The notes: generated by a model from the sequence alone, not told the origin. DNA of 33,009 bases from an uncultured Agathobacter sp. (GCA_934358675.1 CAKRKX010000016.1:1-33009); one strand, 5' to 3'; counted from the stretch's first letter, positions 8,214 through 15,944 are shown. Numbers and translations: made by a program.

Positions 8214-8707
8214 GAGGCGTCCCTTCCCGATGTAACATGAATGTTCAGATAAATCTTGTGTTTGGTTCCGCTCGTATCTTTTACGGATGCGAGGATGAGG
8301 CCGGAGCGGACAAGCGTGAGATCAAAGCCTTTGCAGGGAATGATCGTCTGACCGGAATCCGGCGTGTAGACCGCATTCTCTCCGACGAAAAGTTCGCGCA
8401 GATAGCCGTCATAATAATAGATGTAAGTCGTGTAGCTTCGGTCCGTATCGTCGGTCAGCGCAAGCGCGTTGCCTCCTGCAAAATCGACAATCGCAATTCC
8501 TGCGTCACAGTCGTTCTGGCGGATCTTCTCCGTCAGATAAGACGAAGCGGTGCGGATCTCATAGTTGGTATTCATCGCTTTGGCGATAGCGCGGTACTGT
8601 CTGGCGCCGATCAGGACGAGCAGGCAGGCGGTCATCGCAAACAAAACGAAGAGCGCGGCGACGAACACGGTATCCATTTTACGGTTGGTTGTATGTAATC
8701 GCAGCAT
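8210..8707 (-). CDS. Pilus-operon membrane protein, possibly DUF4860-like
   Basis: The 165-residue protein has a transmembrane helix at about residues 12-35 (DTVFVAALFVLFAMTACLLV) and an extracytoplasmic domain with YTTYIYYYDGYLRELFVG. It resembles, from memory, a Clostridia protein family of unknown function found beside pilus genes (DUF4860), but I could not test this. The start lies 1 nt after the upstream gene's stop, with GGAG a few bases before. The end overlaps the next gene by 4 nt. Membership in the pilus/secretion operon is solid. The exact role is not known. Confidence 0.65.
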   Translation of the reverse strand: MLRLHTTNRKMDTVFVAALFVLFAMTACLLVLIGARQYRAIAKAMNTNYEIRTASSYLTEKIRQNDCDAGIAIVDFAGGNALALTDDTDRSYTTYIYYYDGYLRELFVGENAVYTPDSGQTIIPCKGFDLTLVRSGLILASVKDTSGTKHKIYLNIHVTSGRDAS

Positions 8708-8708
8708 A

Positions 8709-9041
8709 TCAGTTCTCCGGTTCCTTCGTGATTATGGTGACATCGGGGCGAAGATTGCCACCGATGTAGTGGTAGTCGATGAAAAAGTGATCCGCATTGT
8801 AGGTAAATCCGTAATTGTCATGCAGATACGCAAGGTTGGGCGGATACGCGCCCTCTAAGGCATAGCACTGTGTGATGCTGCGCTCCAAAGCGTTCGATAC
8901 GACCTGATACTCCTGGTCGGAACCGGAGTCCGACACATTGGAGGTTCCGTAGAAGAACAGCACCAGAGCCGCGATCAGCAGCAACGACGGGAGCAGATGC
9001 AGCATATGTGATTTTTGCTTTTGCACATAAAATAGTTTCAT
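8709..9041 (-). CDS. Small pseudopilin-like membrane protein
   Basis: The 110-residue protein has a hydrophobic helix at about residues 13-32 (MLHLLPSLLLIAALVLFFYG). After it comes a short domain with CYALEGAYPPNLAYLHDNYG, a pattern seen in pilins and pseudopilins where an alpha-helix leads into an early loop (compare EGxYPxxLxxL in GspG-type proteins). The ribosome site GAGGAG overlaps the stop of pilC upstream, so the genes are coupled. A leader peptidase site is not clear. It is probably a pseudopilin of the fibre built by the neighbouring PilC and PilT-like proteins. Confidence in the gene is high, in the role moderate. Confidence 0.7.
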   Translation of the reverse strand: MKLFYVQKQKSHMLHLLPSLLLIAALVLFFYGTSNVSDSGSDQEYQVVSNALERSITQCYALEGAYPPNLAYLHDNYGFTYNADHFFIDYHYIGGNLRPDVTIITKEPEN

Positions 9042-9051
9042 AAACGCTCCT

Positions 9052-10077
9052 CTAGCCGATGCTGGACATGATACCGAGCAGCGGCAGCAACAGTGAGATC
9101 AGAATAAGTCCGATAAAAATGCATAAAATAATGATAAGTGTCGGTTCCAGCACAGAAACCAGATGGGAAAGCTGCTCATCGGTGTCCTCCTCGTAGGCTT
9201 CGCTGATCCGTTTCATGACATCGTCCATCGCACCGGTCTTGTAACCGATCGTGATCCAGCTCGCATAAAGCTGGGAGAAGATGTGGGACGAAAGCAGAGC
9301 GCGGTCAAAGGACGCACCGTGCCGGATGTCATGCGCGCAGCTTTCGATACGCTGCTGCATATGCGGATTGTTGACCAGCTCCTTTGCGAGTGCCAGTCCA
9401 CGGTCCGTGTCGAGTCCGCTGGCGAGCGCAAGGTACATGCAGTTCGCAAAGCGGCTTGCGGCGATCGTCATCGCGAGCCTTCCGTGAAGAAAAGCAACGC
9501 GTCCGAGATCCGTGTGATAGAGCACGAGTCCGACGATCATCAGAATGACAAACAGAATGACAAAGACGATCATATAGCGGTTCAGCAGGTTGCTGATGTG
9601 CATCAGCGTCCGTGCAACGCCGGTCAGTTCGCTTCCGAGTTCCTCGTAGATCTGTGAGAAGACCGGGAGAACTTTCGCGATCAGTATCATAATGACGGCG
9701 AGCATCATGAGCGTCATGATCAGCGGATAGGTGGCGGCTTTCCTGATGCCGTCACGGATCTGCGCCTCGCGCTCGTAATAGTTGCTCAGAGACAGGAGCA
9801 CTTCCTCGAGCCGTCCGGTCTCTTCGCCGAGTTCGATCATATGTACCATGTAGCCCGGAAATTGTCCGGTTGCCTGCAATGCTTTGTACAGTGGGGCGCC
9901 GTCCTCCATCGGCTTGTAGATTTCGGAGAGCAGGGCTTTGGTCGGCTCGTCCGCCGCCTCGTCCCGCAGAATGGAGACTCCGTAATAGGTTGGAAGCCCG
10001 GCGTTCACCACCATGGCGATCTGCTGGCAGAACGCGGCAATCTCCGCTTGTGATAATTGTTTGTTGCGAAAAGGCAT
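9052..10077 (-). CDS. pilC: PilC/GspF-type inner-membrane platform protein
   Basis: This polytopic membrane protein is the platform on which pilus or type II secretion ATPases act. The 341-residue protein contains two GspF repeats. The first includes ELGEETGRLEEVLLSLSNYYE (about residues 76-96) and the second a matching stretch near 270-300 with IGYKTGAMDDVMKRISEAYEED. Hydrophobic helices follow each repeat (TYPLIMTLMMLAVIMILI at about 121-138, IVFVILFVILMIVGLVLYH near 171-189, and a C-terminal pair). The ribosome site AGGAGG sits just upstream of the ATG. It is the second gene of the operon after the lipoprotein at 10106-11053. A bacterial length of 340-400 is normal. Confidence 0.9.
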   Translation of the reverse strand: MPFRNKQLSQAEIAAFCQQIAMVVNAGLPTYYGVSILRDEAADEPTKALLSEIYKPMEDGAPLYKALQATGQFPGYMVHMIELGEETGRLEEVLLSLSNYYEREAQIRDGIRKAATYPLIMTLMMLAVIMILIAKVLPVFSQIYEELGSELTGVARTLMHISNLLNRYMIVFVILFVILMIVGLVLYHTDLGRVAFLHGRLAMTIAASRFANCMYLALASGLDTDRGLALAKELVNNPHMQQRIESCAHDIRHGASFDRALLSSHIFSQLYASWITIGYKTGAMDDVMKRISEAYEEDTDEQLSHLVSVLEPTLIIILCIFIGLILISLLLPLLGIMSSIG

Positions 10078-10105
10078 AACTCCTCCTTGATTTATGTTCC
10101 TTTAT

Positions 10106-11053
10106 TTAATAAACGTACTTGGTTGTGTATTTGCTGTTCTCACTGGTAAAGTTCTTCGGTGAATCGCTCGTGGAAGCAAACGTCGGATCCATAAGCTCCC
10201 AGTTTTTGCCGTCAAACTCGATGATTCCGTTGACCCATCCGGTCTCTTTTGTGTAGATGCTGATCCAGGCGTGGTACACATCTCCCATGTAGCCGACCTC
10301 AAGCCTCGTCGGAATCCGCTGGCTGCGCAGCATCGCGGTCATCACCGCCGCATAGTCAAAGCAGATGCCTTTGCCGGAGGCGAGGATCGCATCCACGTCC
10401 GGCAGATAGCCGCTGGCAACGCTTTCGGCCTTGTCATAATCGTAGGTGATGTTGTCGATGATGTAGTTGTACACATCGGATACCACATCCAGATCCGTAT
10501 CGGCGGACGCGGCGAGCGCCTGCGCCTTACCGATCACATCGGAATCCGCAGTAAAGTTAATATATTGATTCGGGTACAGATAAGGCCCGAATTCGTTTTT
10601 GATCGTGATGGATATCTGTTCGTTCAACGCTGTGGCGTACTGGTTGCCCGAGACGTTCTCAAAGACGCCGACCGTGTAATCGCCGCTTCCGGCAGTCAGC
10701 GGAAATACCTCGTATCCTCCGTGCAGATCGTACGTGTAAGTGACTGCGTCGGGGCCTGTAAGCTGCAGCTTGACTTTGGCATTGTCCCCGGTGTAGCTGA
10801 CCATGATGTATCCATCGGATGCGTTGGATACGTCAACGGTGGCAACGTCGCATCTGCGGACATCCGTGCCGCTTGCTTCCGGAACAAGAACCTGCGGCGT
10901 ATTGTCGCGTGTCCCCCCGGAAGACGGCTCCTGCGTGTCCGTCACGTCAGGCTTTGTGTCCGGCGGCTTGCTCTCATTGCTGCAGGCACATAGCAGAAAA
11001 CACAGACTGATCAAGGCAGATACCACCCATCTGTTTCGATGTCTGGTTCGCAT
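10106..11053 (-). CDS. Transglutaminase-like domain lipoprotein
   Basis: The 315-residue protein is predicted to be exported and lipid-anchored. A basic start (MRTRHRNR) and hydrophobic stretch end in the lipobox-like LLCAC with Cys24 as the lipid site. Next come a low-complexity Asp/Thr/Pro/Ser linker (25-55), a beta-rich domain (60-155) and a transglutaminase/protease-like core. The catalytic triad is visible: Cys231 in GKGICFDYA, His261 in VYHAW and Asp289 in ELMDPTF. Family members act as peptidases or cross-linkers, often on the cell envelope; the substrate is unknown. It is first in the minus-strand operon with pilC 28 nt downstream, so it may process or anchor the fibre. A promoter is visible at 11087-11115. 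Confidence 0.82.
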   Translation of the reverse strand: MRTRHRNRWVVSALISLCFLLCACSNESKPPDTKPDVTDTQEPSSGGTRDNTPQVLVPEASGTDVRRCDVATVDVSNASDGYIMVSYTGDNAKVKLQLTGPDAVTYTYDLHGGYEVFPLTAGSGDYTVGVFENVSGNQYATALNEQISITIKNEFGPYLYPNQYINFTADSDVIGKAQALAASADTDLDVVSDVYNYIIDNITYDYDKAESVASGYLPDVDAILASGKGICFDYAAVMTAMLRSQRIPTRLEVGYMGDVYHAWISIYTKETGWVNGIIEFDGKNWELMDPTFASTSDSPKNFTSENSKYTTKYVY

Positions 11054-11086
11054 GATTGACTCCTAAATTTCGTACTCAATATACTT

Positions 11087-11115
11087 ATTATAATGTATTC
11101 TCGCTCAAATGAAAA
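11087..11115 (-). promoter_or_regulatory. Promoter of the lipoprotein/pilus operon
   Basis: On the minus strand TTTTCA (11115-11110) and TATAAT (11092-11087) are spaced 17 bp. The site lies about 34 nt upstream of the lipoprotein start and is divergent from the secG promoter. Confidence 0.6.
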
Positions 11116-11166
11116 CAAGAATACAAACAAAATATAGAAGAATCTTACAAAAAAAGCAAAAAGAAG

Positions 11167-11195
11167 TTGAAATGCTGTTGTAGATATGCTATACT
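11167..11195 (+). promoter_or_regulatory. Promoter of secG
   Basis: TTGAAA (11167-11172) and TATACT (11190-11195) are spaced 17 bp, with TG one base before the -10. It lies about 38 nt upstream of the secG start. Confidence 0.65.
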
Positions 11196-11233
11196 CGTTT
11201 AGTCGTGAGTTTAGAATTTAGGAGGTGGAAATC

Positions 11234-11473
11234 GTGACCGTTTTAAATACGATTTTAACTGTAGTATTTATTATACTGAGTGTTGTCATTACAGTAGTGA
11301 TCTTAATGCAGGAAGGTAAGTCTGCAGGACTTGGCGCTATCGCCGGTGCAGCAGAGACTTATTGGGGCAAGAATAAGGGACGTTCTATGGAAGGAATGCT
11401 TGTTAAGCTTACAAGAGTAGCGGTAATCCTGTTCCTCGTACTTGCAATGGTACTGAATTTAGGTATTTGGTAA
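11234..11473 (+). CDS. secG: Preprotein translocase subunit SecG
   Basis: SecG is a small auxiliary membrane subunit of the SecYEG protein-export channel. The protein has two transmembrane helices (about residues 3-25 and 57-76). They flank the conserved cytoplasmic loop with VILMQEGKSAGLGA and GAAETYWGKNKGRSMEG, near-diagnostic for SecG. The GTG at 11234 is preferred over the in-frame GTG at 11225 because GGAGG (11221-11225) sits 8 nt before it and overlaps the earlier codon. This gives 79 residues, a normal length. An intrinsic terminator follows at 11486-11514. The order secG, rnr, smpB, ssrA is common in Firmicutes. Confidence 0.95.
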   Translation: MTVLNTILTVVFIILSVVITVVILMQEGKSAGLGAIAGAAETYWGKNKGRSMEGMLVKLTRVAVILFLVLAMVLNLGIW

Positions 11474-11485
11474 GATTAAGATATG

Positions 11486-11514
11486 GCTGTCGATGAGAAT
11501 CGGCAGCTTTTTTT
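11486..11514 (+). terminator. Intrinsic terminator after secG
   Basis: GCTGTCGAT (11486-11494) pairs with ATCGGCAGC (11499-11507), with one G-U pair and a 4 nt loop, followed by seven T. It separates secG from the palindrome and rnr. Confidence 0.85.
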
Positions 11515-12072
11515 CGTATATGGGTAAGCGTTTGCAAAACTTTTGTGGCGGCTTGCCCCGGCTCGGCTTGGCTCTAAGGCTGGCTTTTACGTTGAACACG
11601 ATTTTAGACAAAATCATTGAATTTGCAAAATCTTCATTTGGCTCAGATTTTGTGTCCGAGCAGCGCTTCGACAGTGCACTTCGGTTGTCCGTCTGACACA
11701 GATGCGCTCACGATTTTTAGCCTGCCTAAATGAACGTCCTCATGAAATCGATATGAGCCGCCTTGGACAAAACTCGCTTCATATATATTGAGAGCCACTA
11801 AGCTGTGTGCTTCACACAGTTGTCCAGCGGCGGCACGTTTCCTTCAGACGTTCATTAAGGCAGACACAAAATCACTCGGACGCAATCTGTGTCAGACGGA
11901 CAACCGAAGGGACACTGTCTAAGCTTGAGCGGACAGAAATCATGATAGGAGCCAAATGGAGATTTTCAGCAAATTCCTGATTTTGGATAACGAGTGGCAA
12001 CGTAAAAACCGGCCGCAGAGCCAAGCCGAGCCAGGGCGAGCCGCCACGAGAGTTTCGCAAACGCCTATCGTA
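11515..12072. repeat. Giant imperfect palindrome between secG and rnr
   Basis: The two halves of this ~558 bp gap are imperfect reverse complements. Clear matches are a 25 bp perfect block, 11679-11703 with 11885-11909, and a 16 bp perfect block, 11560-11575 with 12017-12032. Outer similarity around GCGTTTGC/GCAAACGC (11528-11535 and 12057-12064) and ATGAACGT/ACGTTCAT adds support. The centre has CTGTGTG/CACACAG with a 3 nt loop near 11804-11820. An asymmetric bubble of about 35 nt on the left interrupts pairing. No transposase is present and the apparent reading frames are mirror artefacts. It begins right after the secG terminator and ends a few bases before the rnr ribosome site. It may be a MITE-like element or a very long RNA hairpin. 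Confidence 0.88.
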
Positions 12073-12097
12073 TATGAGCAGAGAGGAGGGGAGAAAT

Positions 12098-14344
12098 GTG
12101 GCAAATTTAAAATATGAGCAGAGAAAGAAAATGATCTACGATTTCATGTGCGACAACATGTATGTCCCGATGAAGATCAAGGAACTGGCGATCGTGCTCG
12201 GCGTTAAGAAGGAGCAGCGTCCGGAACTGGAAGCGATCCTTTCCGACCTGATGGCGGAGGGCAGGATCGAATGCTCGAAGCGTGGCAAATACAGCAAGTC
12301 GGAGATCAAGAAAATGACCGGTACCTTTACGGCACATCCGAAGGGCTTTGGCTTTGTATCCGTGGAAGGAGAGACGGAGGATATCTTTATTCCGGAATCG
12401 CAGACCAACGGCGCGATGCATATGGACACGGTTGAGATCACGGTATCTCCGGTGACAACAGGAAGACGCAGAGAGGGTACGGTTGTCAAGATCCTTGAGC
12501 GCGGTATGAAGCAGGTGGTCTGCACGTATGAGCAGAGCAAGACGTTCGGCTTTGCCGTGCCGGACAATCCGAAGTTCGGTTCGGACATCTTTATCCCGCA
12601 GGAGCGCTCGAAGGGAGCTGTCAGCGGACATAAAGTTGTCGTCGAGGTGACGAGCTACGGCAAGAAAGATAAGAAACCGGAGGGCAAGGTCATTGAGATT
12701 CTGGGACATATCAATGATCCGGGCGTTGACATTCTCTCGCTTGTCCGGGCGTACGGACTTCCGGTCGAGTTCGATGAGAAAGTGTTAAAGCAGGTCGAGA
12801 ATGTTGCCAAGCCGGTATCCGATGCGGATATGGCGGGGCGCATGGATCTGCGCGACTGGCAGATGGTGACGATCGACGGTGAGGACGCAAAGGATCTCGA
12901 TGATGCGGTCTCGGTTACGATGGACGGTGACAATTATATTCTCGGTGTGCATATTGCGGATGTGTCCAACTATGTGCAGGAGCACAGTGCTTTGGACGTG
13001 GAAGCGTTGAAACGAGGCACTTCCGTCTATCTGGTCGACCGTGTGATCCCGATGTTGCCGCACGCTTTGTCAAACGGTATCTGTTCCCTGAATCAGGGGG
13101 AGAACCGACTGGCGCTCAGCTGTATCATGACGATCAACCCGAAGGGCGAGATCATTGACCACACGATCGCGGAGACCGTGATCTGTGTGGATCGCAGGAT
13201 GAGTTATACGCAGGTAAAGAACATTCTTGAGGCGTATCATGGGCTGACGATGAAGTCTGTGGAAAATGCGTCGGATGCGGCAGTTGAGAAAAATGTACCG
13301 GAAGCATTGGTTGAGAATGTGCAACATGCGGATGTTCGGGCAAAACAGGAAGCGTTACTCAGGGAGTACGAGGCGCTGGTGCCGATGTTTGTGCGGATGG
13401 AGAAGCTTGCGGGCATTTTGCGCAAAAAGCGTATGAAGCGTGGCTCGATCGATTTCGATTTCCCGGAGACGAAGGTGATTCTTGATGCAGAAGGCAATCC
13501 AATCGACATCCGGCCGTACGACCGCAATGTGGCAACGAAGATCATTGAGGATTTCATGCTTGCCGCAAACGAGACGGTCGCTTCGGATTTCTATTGGAGA
13601 GAGCTTCCGTTCGTGTATCGAACACATGAGAATCCGGACACGGAGAAGATTCAGAAACTGTCCACGTTTATCAATAATTTTGGTTATTCACTGCATATCG
13701 GTGCGGACGAGGTGCATCCGAAAGAGTTGCAGAAGTTGCTGCAGAAGATCGATGGAACACAGGAGGAGGCTTTGATCAGCCGACTGACTTTGCGCTCGAT
13801 GAAACAGGCGCGGTATACGATCGAAAATACCGGACATTTTGGTCTGGCTGCGGATTGTTACTGCCACTTTACGTCACCGATCCGGCGTTACCCGGATCTG
13901 CAGATCCACCGCATTATCAAGGAGAGTCTGCGCGGAAGATTAAATGAGAAGCGGATTGAGCATTATGAGCATATTCTGCCGGAAGTGGCGAAACATTCGA
14001 GTGAGATGGAGCGCCGTGCGGATGAGGCGGAGCGCGAGACCGTCAAGCTCAAGAAAGTACAGTATATGGAGCAGCACATCGGCGAGGAGTTCGAGGGTGT
14101 GATCTCCGGTGTGACCGAGTGGGGCTTTTTCGTGGAACTGGATAATACGGTGGAAGGTCTTGTACGCGTGACGGAGCTGACCGATGATTTTTATCAGTAT
14201 TACGAGGATACCTATGAACTGGTCGGCGAGGCGACAAATCGGAGATTTAAGCTTGGTCAGAAGGTGCGGATCCGCGTTGAACACTGCGACCGGATCATGC
14301 GGACGATCGATTTTGCCCTGGCAGATGAAGACCGCGAAAAATAA
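12098..14344 (+). CDS. rnr: Ribonuclease R
   Basis: RNase R is a processive 3'-5' exoribonuclease of the RNase II family that degrades structured RNA and, with SmpB/tmRNA, stalled mRNAs. The domains run in the standard order. An N-terminal winged-helix part (~1-75) is followed by two cold-shock domains (~80-220, with GTFTAHPKGFGFVSV and KTFGFAVPDN). The RNB catalytic domain (~240-590) carries the acidic cluster DGEDAKDLDDAV, and a C-terminal S1 domain (~660-740) starts GEEFEGVISGVTEWGFFV. A GTG at 12098 preceded by AGGAGGGG is chosen over the ATG at 12074, giving 748 residues. No convincing promoter was found other than within the upstream palindrome. Confidence 0.95.
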   Translation: MANLKYEQRKKMIYDFMCDNMYVPMKIKELAIVLGVKKEQRPELEAILSDLMAEGRIECSKRGKYSKSEIKKMTGTFTAHPKGFGFVSVEGETEDIFIPESQTNGAMHMDTVEITVSPVTTGRRREGTVVKILERGMKQVVCTYEQSKTFGFAVPDNPKFGSDIFIPQERSKGAVSGHKVVVEVTSYGKKDKKPEGKVIEILGHINDPGVDILSLVRAYGLPVEFDEKVLKQVENVAKPVSDADMAGRMDLRDWQMVTIDGEDAKDLDDAVSVTMDGDNYILGVHIADVSNYVQEHSALDVEALKRGTSVYLVDRVIPMLPHALSNGICSLNQGENRLALSCIMTINPKGEIIDHTIAETVICVDRRMSYTQVKNILEAYHGLTMKSVENASDAAVEKNVPEALVENVQHADVRAKQEALLREYEALVPMFVRMEKLAGILRKKRMKRGSIDFDFPETKVILDAEGNPIDIRPYDRNVATKIIEDFMLAANETVASDFYWRELPFVYRTHENPDTEKIQKLSTFINNFGYSLHIGADEVHPKELQKLLQKIDGTQEEALISRLTLRSMKQARYTIENTGHFGLAADCYCHFTSPIRRYPDLQIHRIIKESLRGRLNEKRIEHYEHILPEVAKHSSEMERRADEAERETVKLKKVQYMEQHIGEEFEGVISGVTEWGFFVELDNTVEGLVRVTELTDDFYQYYEDTYELVGEATNRRFKLGQKVRIRVEHCDRIMRTIDFALADEDREK

Positions 14345-14391
14345 AGGAAATTGTCGGATTTTCCGTGCAGGGAGTTATTTCGATTTGTGTG

Positions 14392-14420
14392 TTGATTTTT
14401 TAATCAAAATCATATATTCT
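14392..14420 (+). promoter_or_regulatory. Probable promoter of smpB-ssrA
   Basis: TTGATT (14392-14397) and TATTCT (14415-14420) are spaced 17 bp and lie about 45 nt before smpB. The -35 overlaps a small palindrome TTGATT/AATCAA (14392-14407). Confidence 0.5.
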
Positions 14421-14464
14421 ATATGGTACAGATTGTGTATGAAACTGGAAAGGAGGATACCGGG

Positions 14465-14932
14465 ATGGCGAAGGAAGCCAAGAAGTTAATAGCCAACAAC
14501 AAGAAAGTCTACCACGATTATTTTCTCGAGGAGACGTTCGAAGCCGGTATCGCCTTGGCAGGTACGGAAGTGAAATCCATGCGCATGGGCAAGTGCAGTA
14601 TCAAGGAATCGTTCATTCACATTGAGAATGGAGAGGTGATCCTGTACGGTATGCACATTAGTCCGTATGAGAAGGGGAACATCTTTAACAAGGATCCTCT
14701 TCGCCCGCGCAAGCTTCTGATGCACAAGAAGGAAATCCAGAAGATGGTTGGCAAGATTGCCCAGAAGGGTTACACCATCGTTCCGGTGGAAGTCTATTTC
14801 AAAGGAAGCCTCGTGAAGGTTCAGGTTGCCTTGGCAAAAGGAAAGAAGCTGTATGATAAGCGTCAGGATATTGCCAAGAAGGATCAGAAGCGAGAGGCGG
14901 AGCGAGACTTTAAGGTAAGGAATTTGGGATAG
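14465..14932 (+). CDS. smpB: SsrA-binding protein SmpB
   Basis: SmpB binds the tRNA-like end of tmRNA and brings it to stalled ribosomes for trans-translation. The 155-residue protein has the oligonucleotide-binding-fold core with [26 protein letters not shown] and [19 protein letters not shown]. It also has [14 protein letters not shown], and a basic C-terminal tail ([20 protein letters not shown]) that occupies the empty mRNA channel. The ATG at 14465 follows AAAGGAGGAT. Its RNA partner ssrA begins 120 nt downstream. Its gene lies after rnr, whose product degrades the mRNAs released by this system. Identity is secure. Confidence 0.97.
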   Translation: MAKEAKKLIANNKKVYHDYFLEETFEAGIALAGTEVKSMRMGKCSIKESFIHIENGEVILYGMHISPYEKGNIFNKDPLRPRKLLMHKKEIQKMVGKIAQKGYTIVPVEVYFKGSLVKVQVALAKGKKLYDKRQDIAKKDQKREAERDFKVRNLG

Positions 14933-14976
14933 CGAGGCAATTGGCTCTCACTTTCATTGCTTTCTGAATGCGGGAA

Positions 14977-15039
14977 GCAAACGTGCATGAAAATTTGCCT
15001 TCGGCAAAGCACGTTCGCGTGGCAATATTTTTGCTACGC
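14977..15039 (+). promoter_or_regulatory. Two strong hairpins immediately upstream of tmRNA
   Basis: GCAAACGTGC (14977-14986) pairs with GCACGTTCGC (15009-15018) and encloses TTTGCC/GGCAAA (14994-14999 with 15003-15008). GCGTGGCAA (15017-15025) then pairs with TTGCTACGC (15031-15039). No good -10 box precedes the mature tmRNA end. These hairpins therefore probably lie in a precursor cut to release tmRNA. Confidence 0.55.
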
Positions 15040-15052
15040 AAAAACATTGCAG

Positions 15053-15390
15053 GGGCTAGTAATGGTTTCGACGGGGCCCAAGAAGCTGGAGAAGCGAGTC
15101 GTATGGCGATGCGTTAAATGGCCAAATTAAAATTAAACGCTGAAGATAATTTAGCATACGCTGCCTAGTTGCAGCAGTCTGACCTAGAGCACTCACACTT
15201 TAGGACCCAGGCTTCGACTATGTGAGAAACGACGCATGCAAAGCTTTGCGCATGTGGGCGTATTATGAAGCTACTAAAACCGGAAGGATGTTTGTTTTCG
15301 GCCGGCTGAGGGAATCTTAAATAACAAACTACACTCGTAGAAGGACAGGGGATTGTGCTTCGGACACGGGTTCGACTCCCGTCTAGTCCA
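15053..15390 (+). ncRNA. ssrA: Transfer-messenger RNA (tmRNA)
   Basis: tmRNA acts as alanyl-tRNA and as mRNA to rescue stalled ribosomes and tag unfinished proteins. The 5' half has GGGCTAG (15053-15059), which pairs with CTAGTCC (15383-15389), then the conserved TGGTTTCGACGGGG. The T arm is ACGGG/CCCGT with TTCGACT loop. The tag frame runs from GCC at 15121 to the TAG at 15166-15168 and encodes 15 residues, AKLKLNAEDNLAYAA, ending in the AYAA-type degron. The terminal CCA is not encoded (A15390 is followed by CTTG), so it must be added after transcription. smpB lies 120 nt upstream. Ends were set from the acceptor stem pairing. Confidence 0.96.
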
Positions 15391-15718
15391 CTTGAACTTG
15401 TTCCATTTTGGAACAAGTTCCTTCTTTAAAAAGTTCGCCCTCTTCATAAATATTTCTTAGATGTCTTGTTATTGCTTGAGAGTTAACTCCAAACAATTCT
15501 CCCATAGCTTTTTGTGTAAGCCAAAATGATTCATTATAGTATATCACAGAGACGTTTACATTGCCGTCATCTGTTTGGTAGAGTACAACTTCCTTTGCTG
15601 GCGAATCCGGAGAAATCACTTGCGATTCATCAGATTTTACGGGAGCAATAGGCTGTTCTTTGACATGGCTTGTATTACGTAAAAGCATAGCTTGTAATTG
15701 ATCTTTGAAATCGTCCAT
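15383..15718 (-). pseudogene. Truncated RhuM-like protein gene, cut at the tmRNA 3' end
   Basis: The frame (111 codons) starts with ATG after GAAAGGAAAAAT and resembles the N-terminal part of the RhuM/virulence-protein family: EVVLYQTDDGNVNVSVIYYNE, SFWLTQKAMGELFGVNSQAI, then TRHLRNIYEEGEL. Full members run to about 300 residues. Here similarity stops at CSKMEQVQ, and the stop codon lies inside the tmRNA acceptor arm (15383-15385). The last bases form a hairpin (15393-15419) that may now serve as tmRNA terminator. The simplest reading is that an island or integrated element that used the ssrA 3' end was mostly lost, leaving this fragment. RhuM genes are often carried by mobile elements. A short real gene is less likely. 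Confidence 0.7.
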
Positions 15719-15767
15719 ATTTTTCCTTTCTATATATCTTTATTATTTTCGGCAATATCGGTTTCCG

Positions 15768-15793
15768 CCATTTTGCCAACGTTGGCAAAATGG
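15768..15793. repeat. 26 bp perfect palindrome
   Basis: The segment equals its own reverse complement over all 26 bases. The left half is CCATTTTGCCAAC. It sits between the RhuM-like start and the -35 of the antisense RNA promoter, ending 5 bp before TTGACA. It may be an operator for a dimeric repressor, or a cruciform/recombination site. Confidence 0.85.
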
Positions 15794-15797
15794 TCAT

Positions 15798-15826
15798 TTG
15801 ACAAAAGTAAGTGTATCACATATAAT
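15798..15826 (+). promoter_or_regulatory. Consensus promoter for an antisense RNA
   Basis: TTGACA (15798-15803) and TATAAT (15821-15826) are spaced exactly 17 bp, a perfect sigma-A consensus. There is no protein gene on this strand downstream until 16165. Confidence 0.85.
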
Positions 15827-15832
15827 ACACTT

Positions 15833-15944
15833 AACGAGGCAGCCGGAAGGTGAGTGCACTTCACCCGACCCGGCGAATTTAATACTAAGTTATCAAGAGA
15901 TAGCCGTTCCTAAACTTTGACGAGAGCAGGACGGCTATTTCTTA
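15833..15944 (+). ncRNA. Probable antitoxin RNA of a type I toxin-antitoxin pair
   Basis: From the consensus promoter this ~110 nt transcript would form a 5' hairpin (GCCGG/CCGGC with inner GGTGA/TCACC, 15842-15874) and a single-stranded linker. A terminator hairpin follows (ATAGCCGTTCC at 15900-15910 with GGACGGCTAT at 15929-15938, then TTTCTT). Its 3' end overlaps the last codons and stop of the 29-residue toxin encoded on the opposite strand. This is the arrangement of TxpA/RatA-like and related clostridial systems. Transcript ends are inferred. Confidence 0.6.

Noticed and set aside
11493..12060. Two short mirrored reading frames (plus 11493-11696 and minus 11872-12060) with similar peptides
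   Set aside because: Their similarity is explained by the palindrome itself. Neither has a good ribosome site or a recognisable domain.
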